Source of the DNA: Bacillus haynesii
GTDB taxonomy: Bacteria; Bacillota; Bacilli; Bacillales; Bacillaceae
Direction: 5' to 3'
Assembly: GCF_001969855.1 (NCBI RefSeq)
Contig: NZ_MRBL01000003.1
Location: 124,001 to 188,000, forward strand
DNA length: 64,000 nucleotides
The stretch's first letter is position 1; the number at the start of each line of letters is the position of its first letter. Below are positions 8,315 to 20,583 of the stretch, in pieces. A program made the translations under genes and the position numbers. The notes under the pieces were generated by a model, which was not told where the DNA came from, ran no database searches, and worked only from the letters and a program-made list of their open reading frames with translations.

Positions 8315-9322
8315 ATGGCAGTAAAAGTCGGTATTAATGGTTTTGGTCGTATTGGACGCAATGTATTCCGCGCAGCATTAAATAATCCTGAAGTTGAGGT
8401 TGTGGCAGTTAACGATTTGACAGACGCTAACATGCTTGCTCACCTATTACAATATGATTCAGTACACGGAAAATTGGATGCAGAGGTTTCTGTTGACGGA
8501 AACAACCTTGTTGTTAACGGTCAAACAATCCAAGTTACAGCAGAGCGCGATCCTTCTAAACTAAGCTGGGGAGAGCAAGGTGTTGAAATCGTTGTTGAAT
8601 CAACTGGTTTCTTCACAAAACGCGCAGACGCAGCGAAACATTTAGAAGCCGGCGCGAAAAAAGTTATCATCTCAGCTCCTGCGAGTGAAGAAGATATTAC
8701 AATCGTTATGGGTGTTAACGAAGATAAATACGATGCGGCTAACCACGATGTTATCTCTAACGCATCTTGCACAACAAACTGCCTTGCACCGTTTGCAAAA
8801 GTTCTGAACGACAAATTCGGCATCAAACGCGGAATGATGACAACTGTTCACTCTTACACAAACGATCAGCAAATCCTGGATCTTCCGCACAAAGACTACC
8901 GTCGTGCGCGTGCGGCAGCTGAAAGCATCATTCCTACAACAACTGGTGCAGCGAAAGCCGTTTCTCTTGTACTTCCTGAACTGAAAGGAAAACTGAACGG
9001 CGGAGCAATGCGTGTTCCAACACCAAACGTATCACTTGTTGACCTGGTTGCTGAACTTGACAAAGAAGTAACAGCAGAAGAAGTAAACGCAGCGTTTAAA
9101 GAAGCAGCAGAAGGCGAGCTTCAAGGCGTTCTTGGCTACAGCGAAGAGCCGCTTGTATCTAAAGACTACAACGGCAATGCAAACTCTTCTACAATCGATG
9201 CTCTTTCTACAATGGTTATGGAAGGCAGCATGGTTAAAGTTATTTCTTGGTATGACAACGAAAGCGGATATTCTCACCGTGTTGTTGACCTTGCCGCTTA
9301 CATCGCAAAACAAGGTCTTTAA
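8315..9322 (+). CDS. gapA: GapA, glycolytic glyceraldehyde-3-phosphate dehydrogenase
   Basis: 335 residues. It oxidises glyceraldehyde-3-phosphate to 1,3-bisphosphoglycerate with NAD+. The N-terminal [13 protein letters not shown] is the Rossmann loop; the catalytic cysteine is in [12 protein letters not shown] near residue 152, and HSYTNDQ follows with the catalytic histidine. It is the glycolytic GapA type, consistent with its place behind cggR. AAAGGAGGAAATC precedes the ATG, an optimal ribosome-binding site. Codon use is strongly biased, as for a very highly expressed protein. Confidence 0.99.
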   Translation: MAVKVGINGFGRIGRNVFRAALNNPEVEVVAVNDLTDANMLAHLLQYDSVHGKLDAEVSVDGNNLVVNGQTIQVTAERDPSKLSWGEQGVEIVVESTGFFTKRADAAKHLEAGAKKVIISAPASEEDITIVMGVNEDKYDAANHDVISNASCTTNCLAPFAKVLNDKFGIKRGMMTTVHSYTNDQQILDLPHKDYRRARAAAESIIPTTTGAAKAVSLVLPELKGKLNGGAMRVPTPNVSLVDLVAELDKEVTAEEVNAAFKEAAEGELQGVLGYSEEPLVSKDYNGNANSSTIDALSTMVMEGSMVKVISWYDNESGYSHRVVDLAAYIAKQGL

Positions 9323-9342
9323 TCCGGAAACCAGAATCAGAC

Positions 9343-9371
9343 TTGGTTCTTGATGAGAGAAGCGCTATAAT
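9343..9371 (+). promoter_or_regulatory. Possible internal promoter before pgk
   Basis: TTGGTT at 9343-9348, 17-base spacer, TATAAT at 9366-9371, just after the gapA stop. A terminator-like hairpin follows only 10 bases downstream. Confidence 0.55.
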
Positions 9372-9381
9372 GAAAGCGGAC

Positions 9382-9416
9382 AAGGGAAGGGGACACACAC
9401 TCCCTTTCCCTTTTTC
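9382..9416 (+). terminator. gapA-pgk intergenic terminator-like hairpin
   Basis: AAGGGAAGGGGA / TCCCTTTCCCTT with seven-base loop, then T-rich tail. It would reduce read-through from gapA into pgk, in keeping with the much higher gapA transcript level known in B. subtilis. Confidence 0.75.
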
Positions 9417-9497
9417 CATATCGGCGCCTTTTAAGCCGCCCCGGGGATTTCCGTTTTCAGGCTTGTAAAACATTAAAAGGAGGATCTCCTAAAAGCC

Positions 9498-10682
9498 ATG
9501 AACAAAAAATCAGTAAAAGACATTGATGTAAAAGGCCGCGTTGTTTTCTGCCGTGTTGACTTTAACGTTCCGATGAAGGACGGAAAAGTGACGGATGATA
9601 CGAGAATCCGCGCCGCACTTCCGACGATTCAATACTTAACAGAGCAGGGAGCGAAAGTTCTTCTTGCAAGCCACTTGGGCCGTCCGAAAGGCCAGGTTTC
9701 AGAAGAGCTTCGCTTAACGCCGGTAGCCGCACGCCTCGGCGAACTGATCGGCAAAGAAGTGAAAAAAGCGGATGAAGCTTACGGCGACGCCGTCAAAGCG
9801 CAAATTTCCGAAATGAAAGACGGAGATATTCTCGTATTGGAAAATGTCCGCTTCTATCCGGGAGAAGAAAAGAATGATCCTGAGCTGTCTAAAGCGTTTG
9901 CCGACCTGGCTGACGTTTATGTCAATGACGCATTCGGAGCGGCTCACCGTGCCCATGCTTCAACAGCAGGTATCGCTGAACACCTTCCCGCTGTTGCAGG
10001 CTTCCTCATGGAAAAAGAGCTTGAAGTACTGGGCAAAGCACTGTCCAACCCTGAGCGTCCATTTACAGCGATCATCGGCGGTGCAAAAGTAAAAGACAAA
10101 ATCGGCGTGATCGAAAGTCTTCTTGAGAAAGTAGACAACCTGATCATCGGCGGCGGTCTTGCTTACACGTTCGTCAAAGCGCTGGGCCATGAAGTAGGAA
10201 AATCCCTGCTGGAAGAAGATAAAATTGACTTGGCTAAATCTTTCATGGACCGCGCCAAAGAAAAAGGCGTGAACTTCTACATGCCTACTGACGTGCTTGT
10301 TGCTGACGATTTTTCAAACGACGCTAACACGAAAGTCGTGCCGGTCAGCGAAATTCCTAGCGACTGGGAAGCGCTTGACATCGGCGAGGAAACAAGACAA
10401 ACATATGCTGACGTCATTAAAAACAGCAAGCTTGTCGTTTGGAACGGACCGATGGGCGTATTCGAACTCGACGCGTTCGCTAAAGGAACAAAAGCTGTCG
10501 CTGAAGCTTTAGCAGAGGCAAAAGATACATACTCTGTCATCGGCGGCGGAGACTCTGCAGCTGCTGTAGAAAAGTTCGGCCTGGCTGACAAAATGAGCCA
10601 CATTTCAACAGGCGGCGGAGCATCCCTTGAGTTTATGGAAGGAAAAGAACTTCCTGGCGTCAAAGCATTGAACGACAAGTAA
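9498..10682 (+). CDS. pgk: Phosphoglycerate kinase
   Basis: 394 residues. It transfers phosphate from 1,3-bisphosphoglycerate to ADP. Landmarks: [10 protein letters not shown] at residues 17-26, the SHLGRPKG loop near 58-65, [15 protein letters not shown] near 112-126, [16 protein letters not shown] near 194, and the nucleotide-binding [13 protein letters not shown] near 350. Preceded by AAAAGGAGG. Part of the pgk-tpiA-gpmI-eno block of the glycolytic operon. Confidence 0.99.
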   Translation: MNKKSVKDIDVKGRVVFCRVDFNVPMKDGKVTDDTRIRAALPTIQYLTEQGAKVLLASHLGRPKGQVSEELRLTPVAARLGELIGKEVKKADEAYGDAVKAQISEMKDGDILVLENVRFYPGEEKNDPELSKAFADLADVYVNDAFGAAHRAHASTAGIAEHLPAVAGFLMEKELEVLGKALSNPERPFTAIIGGAKVKDKIGVIESLLEKVDNLIIGGGLAYTFVKALGHEVGKSLLEEDKIDLAKSFMDRAKEKGVNFYMPTDVLVADDFSNDANTKVVPVSEIPSDWEALDIGEETRQTYADVIKNSKLVVWNGPMGVFELDAFAKGTKAVAEALAEAKDTYSVIGGGDSAAAVEKFGLADKMSHISTGGGASLEFMEGKELPGVKALNDK

Positions 10683-10700
10683 GCAAAATATACAGCATAA

Positions 10701-13002
<2,302 letters not shown>

Positions 13003-13009
13003 GCATTGA

Positions 13010-14317
<1,308 letters not shown>

Positions 14318-14327
14318 GCATAAACAG

Positions 14328-14358
14328 AGCTTGGCTGCAGATGCGGCCAAGCTTTTTT
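14328..14358 (+). terminator. First terminator after eno
   Basis: AGCTTGGC / GCCAAGCT stem followed by T6. Confidence 0.92.
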
Positions 14359-14374
14359 ACTTGTGAAATTCATA

Positions 14375-14406
14375 AAAACCCTGACAAGAGCTGTCAGGGT
14401 TTTTGA
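14375..14406 (+). terminator. Second, tandem terminator after eno
   Basis: AAAAACCCTGACA / TGTCAGGGTTTTT stem with a short loop; symmetrical, so it works on both strands. Confidence 0.9.
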
Positions 14407-14446
14407 TTATAATAGGCTGTATCAATTGTGATTGGAGTGTTATTGG

Positions 14447-15079
14447 ATGCAGTCGAAAACAGTTTATCTTTATGCATTTCATACAATGTCAGACTGGGAA
14501 TATGGATATTTAATGGCCGAACTGAACTCGGGAAGATATTTCAAAAAAGATGCAGCACCTTTAAAAGTCATGACAATAGGAGTGAATAAAGAAATGGTGA
14601 CGACGATGGGAGGGCTGCGCATAAAACCGGATATCTCCCTTGATGAGTGGACGCTTGAGAATACGGATCTCATCATTTTACCCGGAGGGAATACTTGGGG
14701 AGAAAAGATTCATCAGCCGATCTTGAAAAAGGCCGGCGAAGCTTTAAAGCTTGGCGCGATGGTTGCCGCAATTTGCGGTGCAACAATGGGATTGGCGAAT
14801 AGCGGATACTTGGATTCAAGAAAGCATACAAGCAATGACTTGGCATATATGAAAATGGTCTGTCCTCATTATAAAGGAGAACCATTTTATGAGATGGGAC
14901 CCGCGGTATCTGATGGGAATCTGGTTACTGCATCAGGAGCGGCTCCTCTCGAATTCGCAAAGGAAGTACTGAAAAAATTAGACGTGTTTACACCGGATAC
15001 ATTGGATTCATGGTATCAACTCAATAAGACCCACCAACCTGAATACTTCTTCAAGTTAATGAATTCAATCAATAAATGA
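14447..15079 (+). CDS. DJ-1/PfpI family protein
   Basis: 210 residues of the class-I glutamine amidotransferase-like DJ-1/PfpI fold. The nucleophile-elbow cysteine is in MVAAICGATMGLANSGYLD near residue 105, and the LIILPGGNTWGE strand-loop precedes it at about 73-84. Related proteins act as glyoxalases, chaperones or transcription factors; which applies here is unknown. The ATG at 14447 has GGAGTG seven bases upstream; an upstream TTG in the same frame is less likely. Monocistronic, between the glycolytic operon and the toxin-like locus. Confidence 0.8.
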   Translation: MQSKTVYLYAFHTMSDWEYGYLMAELNSGRYFKKDAAPLKVMTIGVNKEMVTTMGGLRIKPDISLDEWTLENTDLIILPGGNTWGEKIHQPILKKAGEALKLGAMVAAICGATMGLANSGYLDSRKHTSNDLAYMKMVCPHYKGEPFYEMGPAVSDGNLVTASGAAPLEFAKEVLKKLDVFTPDTLDSWYQLNKTHQPEYFFKLMNSINK

Positions 15080-15190
15080 GCTGAAAGACCAAGAGTTTAG
15101 TCGATGTCGAAGCATGGTTTTTTCGGCGGAAAAGCTGGATTTCATGAGTGAAAAAAGTTTTTTATTCTTTATTTAATGTTCTGCTTGATA

Positions 15191-15199
15191 TGGTATAAT
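15191..15199 (+). promoter_or_regulatory. Extended -10 promoter of the small toxin-like gene
   Basis: TGGTATAAT at 15191-15199, a TG-extended perfect -10; the -35 region (around 15171) is poor. Predicted start about 15206, giving a leader of about 65 bases. Confidence 0.7.
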
Positions 15200-15271
15200 C
15201 TACCTCGTATAAAAAGCTTTGCTCACTCAAGGGAAGTCTTGCTCATCCCCTTCCGAAAGGGGGTGATAAAA

Positions 15272-15352
15272 ATGACAGCATATGAAACAATCTCTTTAAT
15301 GATTGCTTTTGGCATGCTGATTGCCGTGTTGTCAAAGGATAAAGAAAAATAG
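15272..15352 (+). CDS. Small hydrophobic toxin-like peptide (type I toxin candidate)
   Basis: 26 residues beginning MTAYETISLMIAFGML and ending with a charged tail KDKEK. This has the MT-x-E-xx-x-LMI-F-G pattern of the holin-like/BsrG-type type I toxins of Bacillus: one membrane-spanning stretch and a short lysine tail. The start is preceded by GGGGGTGAT at 15259-15267, which is enclosed in the hairpin CCCCTT (15247-15252) / AAGGGG (15257-15262). A transcript from 15206 to the terminator at 15470 would be about 265 nt. An antisense promoter faces it from downstream. Function inferred from family likeness. Confidence 0.72.
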   Translation: MTAYETISLMIAFGMLIAVLSKDKEK

Positions 15353-15396
15353 ACCGCCCCTTGAGCCTGGAAAGTGATAGGGAGTGGTCTATTTTA
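15348..15396. terminator. Hairpin at the end of the toxin-like gene, terminator for the antisense RNA
   Basis: AATAGACC...GGTCTATT stem. On the minus strand it is followed by TATTTTTC, a usable T run; on the plus strand by ATTTTAG. It would end the antisense RNA coming from 15500. Confidence 0.6.
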
Positions 15397-15442
15397 GATC
15401 AATCTGAGCAAGTCCCTTTAAAGGGCCGGCTTTTTGTACAAG

Positions 15443-15470
15443 CCGAAGTGTTGGAGCACTTCGGTCTTTT
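15443..15470 (+). terminator. Terminator of the toxin mRNA
   Basis: CCGAAGTG / CACTTCGG with six-base loop, then TCTTTTT. Confidence 0.85.
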
Positions 15471-15506
15471 TAGTATATGCAACATGCTTCCTGAGATTAC
15501 ATCTAT

Positions 15507-15535
15507 ATCATAAAGAATTTTCATTAATTTGTAAA
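15507..15535 (-). promoter_or_regulatory. Promoter of the antisense RNA
   Basis: On the minus strand: TTTACA (15535-15530), exactly 17 bases, TATGAT (15512-15507). Reads toward the toxin-like gene. Confidence 0.65.
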
Positions 15536-15688
15536 TGGCGATAGCAAATTGTTGTTTTAAAAAGAATCAATCGCCGGATTATGAATCGGCAAGTGATTTT
15601 CTATCCACAGAGCACCATATTCCTAGCGCCGTTTACAAACACTAAGTTCATCTTGGGCTCCTTCAGCCTAAGAAAAAACCACCCGTTA

Positions 15689-16076
15689 TCACAGATTTTT
15701 CACAGGCTTCAGAAACCAGGCGGGAAGAAAACCGCTGATGCCAATGATCAAAAAACCAATGATCGACAACAGCGCAATCGCGATGGAAGAGAGCGCTTGC
15801 TGAAGGCTGTAAGCCGAGCAGGAAAGCAGCACGCCCAATCCTAAAGCGATAAGGAAGACTTTTTGATTCGTAAAAAACAACGTTTCAGATCTTTTGAATT
15901 TGATATAAATTAAAGGAAGACCTGTATAGCCTCCTATGAAAGATGAATAGCATCGCTAAAAAAAACTGAGGTATTGCTGAAACATTGACTCCGAACATTT
16001 CTCCAAATGAAACTGACCAGCTGCTTAACATCACAAATCCTAAAAGATAGAAAATCGATAAGGTCAAATTTTTCAT
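15689..16076 (-). pseudogene. Frameshifted small membrane protein gene
   Basis: Two adjacent minus-strand frames of 63 codons each join into one protein of about 130 residues if one T is removed near 15937: after LAMLFIF the alternative frame continues IGGYTGLPLIYIKFKRSETL and runs straight into the second frame FFTNQKVFLIALGLG. Both halves are hydrophobic, together about four membrane segments. The start has GGAGAG upstream. I do not recognise the family. A sequencing error is possible; otherwise this gene is broken. Confidence 0.7.
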
Positions 16077-16301
16077 TTAAATCTCTCCAATTGAAAATAT
16101 ACACTATAATTATCAGAAGTAAAAGCGGATTATTTATCTTAGTATTTGAACTTTAAACGATTAACAACTAAAGTTAAAAAAACTATTGTTTTATTGAGAA
16201 AATAATAGTTAAATGGATTTTAATGGGATTAAATGTTGCCAGAATATTTTTTTATAATGTCAACTTTATAATTAACTTATACATTTAAGGAGCTGTTTAA
16301 T

Positions 16302-16475
16302 TTGAAACAATATAAAGGGGATGGCGCGGTATTTCTAGTAATCGGTTTTTGTTTAGGTCTTTTCCTTGGAGTCGTTTTTAATATTTTATCGTATGGTCTT
16401 TCCATAGGAATAATGCTTGGATCGTTAATTGATCTTTCTTTTTATATTAGATACAAAAAGTTAAATAATAAATAA
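16302..16475 (+). CDS. 57-residue membrane peptide, TTG start
   Basis: Starts TTG-AAA-CAA with AAGGAG seven to twelve bases upstream. The peptide has two hydrophobic stretches (AVFLVIGFCLGLFLGVVFNIL and YGLSIGIMLGSLIDLSFYI) and a lysine/asparagine-rich tail (RYKKLNNK). It resembles the short glycine-zipper-like membrane proteins common in Bacillus but has no name I recognise. It lies in an AT-rich pocket with the frameshifted membrane gene. TATAAT occurs at 16267-16272, without a clear -35. Confidence 0.55.
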   Translation: MKQYKGDGAVFLVIGFCLGLFLGVVFNILSYGLSIGIMLGSLIDLSFYIRYKKLNNK

Positions 16476-16671
16476 GTCTAATGTGATCTTTTTATTAAAT
16501 ATCTATGCCGCGTAAAAGGCTTCTGACTTTTTAGTTGTCAAGATCAGAATACTATTAAGTATTCTATCTGGTTATTTTTTTGACAAGACATAAAAAGTTA
16601 ACTAAATATAATTACATTCAGCGCAAGGCGGTCTTTAGCACAATCCAAAGCAGATTTATAGGAATTTCATA

Positions 16672-16699
16672 TTGACTTTGGGTTGATTCATTATATAAT
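16672..16699 (+). promoter_or_regulatory. Promoter of the siderophore-binding lipoprotein gene
   Basis: TTGACT at 16672-16677, 16-base spacer, TATAAT at 16694-16699, followed directly by a Fur box. Confidence 0.85.
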
Positions 16700-16704
16700 C
16701 TAAT

Positions 16705-16719
16705 TGATAATGAAAATCA
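16705..16719 (+). promoter_or_regulatory. Fur box
   Basis: TGATAATGAAAATCA, a 7-1-7 inverted repeat close to the TGATAATNATTATCA consensus, covering the predicted transcription start; expected to repress the gene in iron-rich cells. Confidence 0.87.
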
Positions 16720-16745
16720 TTTGAGAAAAGGGGATACAACATATC

Positions 16746-17693
16746 ATGAAACGTTTTAAATGGTTTGCACTGTTCGCTGCGCTTATCCTTTTATTAGCTG
16801 CCTGCGGAAATCAAGATAAAGATCAATCTGCGGAGAAGAACGACAGCAAAGATTCCTATACTGTAAAGCACGCAATGGGAACAGCGACAATTGACGGCAC
16901 CCCGAAAAAAGTCGTCGTACTCACGAATGAAGCGACAGAAGCAGTGCTCGCACTTGGCGTTAAGCCAGTCGGCGCCGTTCAATCCTGGCTGGGAGATCCA
17001 TGGTATGACCATATTAAAGATAAAATGAAAGGCGTAGAGAATGTCGGAACGGAGGCTGCGCCGAATATTGAAAAAATCGCGAGCCTGAAGCCCGACCTCA
17101 TCATCGGCAATAAAGTTCGCCAAGAAGAAGTATACGACAAGCTGAAAGCAATCGCGCCGACCGTATTTGCTGAGACATTGTCAGGGGAATGGAAAAACAA
17201 CTTTAAGCTTACAGCCGAAGCGCTCAATAAAAAAGCTGAAGGCGAAAAAGTTATCGCTGACTTTGACAAGCGCGTTGAAGACATTCATGAAAAACTCGGC
17301 GATAAAGTGAAGCAAAAAGTCTCTCTCGTCCGCTTTACAGATGCTGATACCCGCATCTATCACAAGGGATCATTTGCCGGAACGATTTTAAATCAGCTCG
17401 GTTTTGCAAGACCTAAAGGCCAGGAAGCCAACGATCTCGGACAAATGGAAGTGACAAAGGAACAAATTCCTGATATGGACGGGGACGTGCTTTTTTATTA
17501 CACGTATGAGACAGGCGATGACAAAGCAAGCGCCATTGAGAAAGACTATGTCAACGATCCGCTCTTTAAAAACTTAAGCGTCTCCAAAAAAGGAAACGTC
17601 CATAAAGTGAGCGATGCCGTCTGGAATACAGCCGGAGGCGTCCTTGCAGCAAACCTGATGCTTGATGATATCGAAAAATACTTTTTAAAATAA
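16746..17693 (+). CDS. Iron-siderophore ABC transporter binding lipoprotein
   Basis: 315 residues. Signal peptide with lipobox LLAACG (lipidated Cys at 20), so anchored on the outer face of the membrane. The mature part is a class III (FecB/BtuF-like) binding protein: PKKVVVLTNEATEAVLALGVKPVGAVQ near 54-80, NIEKIASLKPDLIIG near 108-122 and the C-terminal VWNTAGGVLAANLMLDDI. It resembles B. subtilis YfiY, a schizokinen-type siderophore receptor. It stands alone: its permease and ATPase must be elsewhere. The Fur box upstream fits iron-starvation control. Confidence 0.87.
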   Translation: MKRFKWFALFAALILLLAACGNQDKDQSAEKNDSKDSYTVKHAMGTATIDGTPKKVVVLTNEATEAVLALGVKPVGAVQSWLGDPWYDHIKDKMKGVENVGTEAAPNIEKIASLKPDLIIGNKVRQEEVYDKLKAIAPTVFAETLSGEWKNNFKLTAEALNKKAEGEKVIADFDKRVEDIHEKLGDKVKQKVSLVRFTDADTRIYHKGSFAGTILNQLGFARPKGQEANDLGQMEVTKEQIPDMDGDVLFYYTYETGDDKASAIEKDYVNDPLFKNLSVSKKGNVHKVSDAVWNTAGGVLAANLMLDDIEKYFLK

Positions 17694-17697
17694 TCAA

Positions 17698-17738
17698 AAA
17701 AGCCAAACGGATCAGCGCATTCGTTTGGCTTTTTTTGA
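17698..17738 (+). terminator. Terminator of the siderophore-binding gene
   Basis: AAAAAAGCCAAACG / CGTTTGGCTTTTTTT stem, 12-base loop. Confidence 0.93.
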
Positions 17739-17821
17739 TGTGGCCTTAATATTAAATCCCTTCTTACGATAAATATAGTATAAAATGACTAAGAGTGTTT
17801 TTGTTTGATAGGAGGAAAGTC

Positions 17822-19600
17822 ATGAATTTTTGCAAGGAATGTGGAAGGGAACGAACAAAAAATGCGCTGTATTGCAAGCACTGCGGCGCGCGGGCGGACG
17901 AGGAACGAGCTTCCGACCCGGCGGCAAGGTATCAGCATGCGATGACGCGAAAAAGAATCATCACCATGGCGGCAATCGCGGCCTGCTTGATTTTATTGTT
18001 TGCCGGCTATAAAACCGGTGAAGCACTCACTTCAAAGGAGAAACTGATTTCTGATTTTGAAGCTGCTCTCGATCAGGAAGATGCCAAGAAGGCAGCAAAA
18101 CTGCTGCAATCATCAGACGTTGATCTGACGGTCACGGAGAAAAACGTCAAGCCGCTCCTTGATTACTTAAAGGAACACCCGGATGAAGAAAAAGAATTGA
18201 TCACATCCTTAAAGAGCGGTACCGGCCATCCATTGATGACGGTCGAAAAAAAGGGCAGGCGTTTTTGGATCTATGACCGCTATGTCCTGAACACGGCGCC
18301 TGTCTATTTAACGGTTAAGACAAACTATAAAGACACCGGCCTGTTTGTTAACGGCGAAAAGGTCATAACGACAGAAAAAGAAAACTTCGAAAAAAAGATC
18401 GGTCCGTTTGTTCCCGGAATTTACGAGGTGAAGGCAAAGCTGAAAAACGGAATTGCCGACCTTGAAAAAGCGGAAAAGGTCACTGCCCTCCAAGGCGATG
18501 TGAAAGTGAATGCGGACCTTGACGGGCACATGGCAAAGCTCGTCTTTGGAGAAGGCTATGAAAACCTGAAAGGAACGCTCTGGATCGATGATCAGAAGAT
18601 GAAGATCAATCCATTCAAAGGAACTGAATTCGGACCTGTGCTGACTGATGGTTCAATGTCTGCTGCGGTAGAGGCGCAATTTCCGTGGGGGAAGCTGAAA
18701 AGCGAAAAAACGCCGATTGAAAGCGGGGAAATTGAAGTCAATCTTGCATCAGACAAGGGGTTTATGGATGGCATGATGACCACGGTCGTCAGTCATACAA
18801 AAGAAGCAGCAAAGGCCTTTGCAAGCGGCAATGTCAGCGGCATGACAATGGCCGCGCCGTCTTATCAAACCCGCCTGAAAGAGGTCACGGACGGACTGAA
18901 AAGCAGCAGCACCTACTATAAAGGCACCTACTTATCTACCGTATTTGATCTTGATTCGTTCCGGTTATACAAAGAAGACGGGCAATGGAAAACAGAGGTC
19001 AAAGGAATTGAAAAGCACAAATCGGCCTATTATGACGACTACAGTGCGCCTGAACTGGAAGAAAACGATAACGGCTATACATACACATTGGTCTATTCCG
19101 AAGGCAAGAAAAAGTGGTTCGTCGAAAAAAGCGATCCTGAAGCCGTGATCGATATCGAGCATCAAAAAGAAATCAAAAATGACAATCCGAAGGAATACAC
19201 ATCGGCATGGGCTTCGGCAAAAGGGGCTGTGAACAATGCAGCAGCAGGCGAAGCGCTTACTGACCAAAAGGTTGCTTCCGCCATTGAAGCGTATTTATAC
19301 GGTCTTCAAGACGCTATCAACTCAAACGATTTCGGCCTTGTCCGTGACAGCTTGAAAGAAGGAAGTCCCCTGTACAATGATCAAAAGAAACTTGTCGCTA
19401 AACTGTACAACAGCGGGACGCAGGAAGAAGTAGAAGATTTCAGTGTGAAGAGCTGGCAGCAAAACGGACGGGAGGCAACGATTCAGACAACGGAAAAAAT
19501 CAACATCATCAAAGGCGGAAAAGAACAGGTAAAAACGTATCATTGGACATATCACGCCGCCATCAAGGACGGCAGATTGCTCTTGACGTCAATAGAATAA
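17822..19600 (+). CDS. yvbJ: YvbJ-like zinc-ribbon membrane protein
   Basis: 592 residues from the ATG at 17822, which has AGGAGGAAAG upstream. The N-terminus is a zinc ribbon (FCKECGRER...LYCKHCGARA, four cysteines at about 3-23), then one membrane segment near 46-65 and a long lysine-rich extracytoplasmic part with a repeated domain, containing FVPGIYEVKAKLKNG-like beta sandwiches. This is the TcaA/YvbJ architecture; TcaA in staphylococci affects teicoplanin susceptibility and cell-wall metabolism. Function in Bacillus is not established. Gene position between eno and yvbI matches B. subtilis yvbJ. Confidence 0.8.
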   Translation: MNFCKECGRERTKNALYCKHCGARADEERASDPAARYQHAMTRKRIITMAAIAACLILLFAGYKTGEALTSKEKLISDFEAALDQEDAKKAAKLLQSSDVDLTVTEKNVKPLLDYLKEHPDEEKELITSLKSGTGHPLMTVEKKGRRFWIYDRYVLNTAPVYLTVKTNYKDTGLFVNGEKVITTEKENFEKKIGPFVPGIYEVKAKLKNGIADLEKAEKVTALQGDVKVNADLDGHMAKLVFGEGYENLKGTLWIDDQKMKINPFKGTEFGPVLTDGSMSAAVEAQFPWGKLKSEKTPIESGEIEVNLASDKGFMDGMMTTVVSHTKEAAKAFASGNVSGMTMAAPSYQTRLKEVTDGLKSSSTYYKGTYLSTVFDLDSFRLYKEDGQWKTEVKGIEKHKSAYYDDYSAPELEENDNGYTYTLVYSEGKKKWFVEKSDPEAVIDIEHQKEIKNDNPKEYTSAWASAKGAVNNAAAGEALTDQKVASAIEAYLYGLQDAINSNDFGLVRDSLKEGSPLYNDQKKLVAKLYNSGTQEEVEDFSVKSWQQNGREATIQTTEKINIIKGGKEQVKTYHWTYHAAIKDGRLLLTSIE

Positions 19601-19637
19601 AAAAAAGCCTTTTTCCCTTGAGGAAAAAGGCTTTTTA
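19601..19637. terminator. Bidirectional terminator, yvbJ / yvbI
   Basis: AAAAAGCCTTTTTCC / GGAAAAAGGCTTTTT with short loop between convergent genes. Confidence 0.9.
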
Positions 19638-19642
19638 CTTCA

Positions 19643-20422
19643 CTAAAACAGCCGCCCTAAAATAGAGCCTCCGATCCTTCCGATATATTCAAGAAACAAA
19701 TCTCCCATGATCCGGATAGACATAAATGTCAGCAAATAGACGATCAGCGTCGCGTAAATCGTATCAACAGTGCCTGCCGCTCTTTCGTGGTAGCTGGAGA
19801 TAACAGCCGGCGGAATTAAAAAGGCGATACCGCAGAGGGCAAAGAAAAGAACGTATATAAACAAACCCGTTTGCATCAATGATAAAAGCAAAGCGGCGAG
19901 CAGAAGGACCACGAAAGGAATAAGCACCGTTCCGAACCGTCCGAGCACTTCCTTAAATGTCGCTTGCACACCCCGAATGCGCACACCTGCGTATGTAAAA
20001 ACAAATAATAAGAAAATATAAATAGCAAAAGTAAAAGCGGGCTTCACGACGATATCAAAAAATGTCGGCATTGCGTAGGAGCGGGCGAATATTCCGGAAT
20101 AGTCCCCCAGGGAGTCAAAAAAGCCTTTGAGTCCGAAATAAAACATCAGCGGCACGGCAAGCGCAAAGATTACCATTGTGATGATGCTGTTGAGGACGTG
20201 CTGTTCTCCGGCGTTTTTTATTTCGATAAACGGTCGTTTCAGCACCTTTAAACAAAAGGAAAAATACATGGAAGACGCTTGTTTCGCCGCCTCCGTATAC
20301 CTCGCCGCCTGCGGCGTTTCAGCTGCCTCTTTGCTGCCATCACTGCCGCCGGCCAAACTTGTCCCGCACTGCTCGCAAAATTTTCCGCCATCTGTATGAT
20401 GGCCGCACTTTGAACATGTCAT
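19643..20422 (-). CDS. yvbI: YvbI-like zinc-ribbon membrane protein
   Basis: 259 residues. An N-terminal zinc ribbon (CSKCGHH...FCEQCGTS, cysteines at about 3, 6, 16, 19), a linker, then about five membrane segments in a Yip1-like domain (ITMVIFALAVPLMFYFGL, TFAIYIFLLFVFTYAGV, VLIPFVVLLLAALLLSL and others). Convergent to yvbJ, which also carries a zinc ribbon. Function unknown. AAAGGAGATTTTATTTTT precedes the ATG. Confidence 0.78.
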   Translation of the reverse strand: MTCSKCGHHTDGGKFCEQCGTSLAGGSDGSKEAAETPQAARYTEAAKQASSMYFSFCLKVLKRPFIEIKNAGEQHVLNSIITMVIFALAVPLMFYFGLKGFFDSLGDYSGIFARSYAMPTFFDIVVKPAFTFAIYIFLLFVFTYAGVRIRGVQATFKEVLGRFGTVLIPFVVLLLAALLLSLMQTGLFIYVLFFALCGIAFLIPPAVISSYHERAAGTVDTIYATLIVYLLTFMSIRIMGDLFLEYIGRIGGSILGRLF

Positions 20423-20583
20423 AAAAATAAAATCTCCTTTGAAAATAGTTATTTTGACCTATGAAGGTTCATTATAAATGAAAGTGCCGGAAGATGTCAT
20501 TGTTTTTTGCAAGTTTAAGCGGTCAGCGTCGGAGGTAAAAATCGATTACCTGAATTTTTACATAGAGGAAGGAGTGGCAAACT

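Larger units (their letters stand above)
15335..15500 (-). ncRNA. Predicted antisense RNA antitoxin
   Basis: Predicted from the minus-strand promoter at 15507-15535 and the minus-strand terminator hairpin at 15348-15396. The RNA of about 160 nt would be fully complementary to the 3' part of the toxin mRNA (15340-15470), the same layout as the known bsrG/SR4 pair. Not demonstrated; ends are estimates. Confidence 0.55.

Noticed and set aside
15243..15267. Toxin leader hairpin as an intrinsic terminator
   Set aside because: No T run follows; the hairpin ends in the ribosome-binding site and fits translation control instead.
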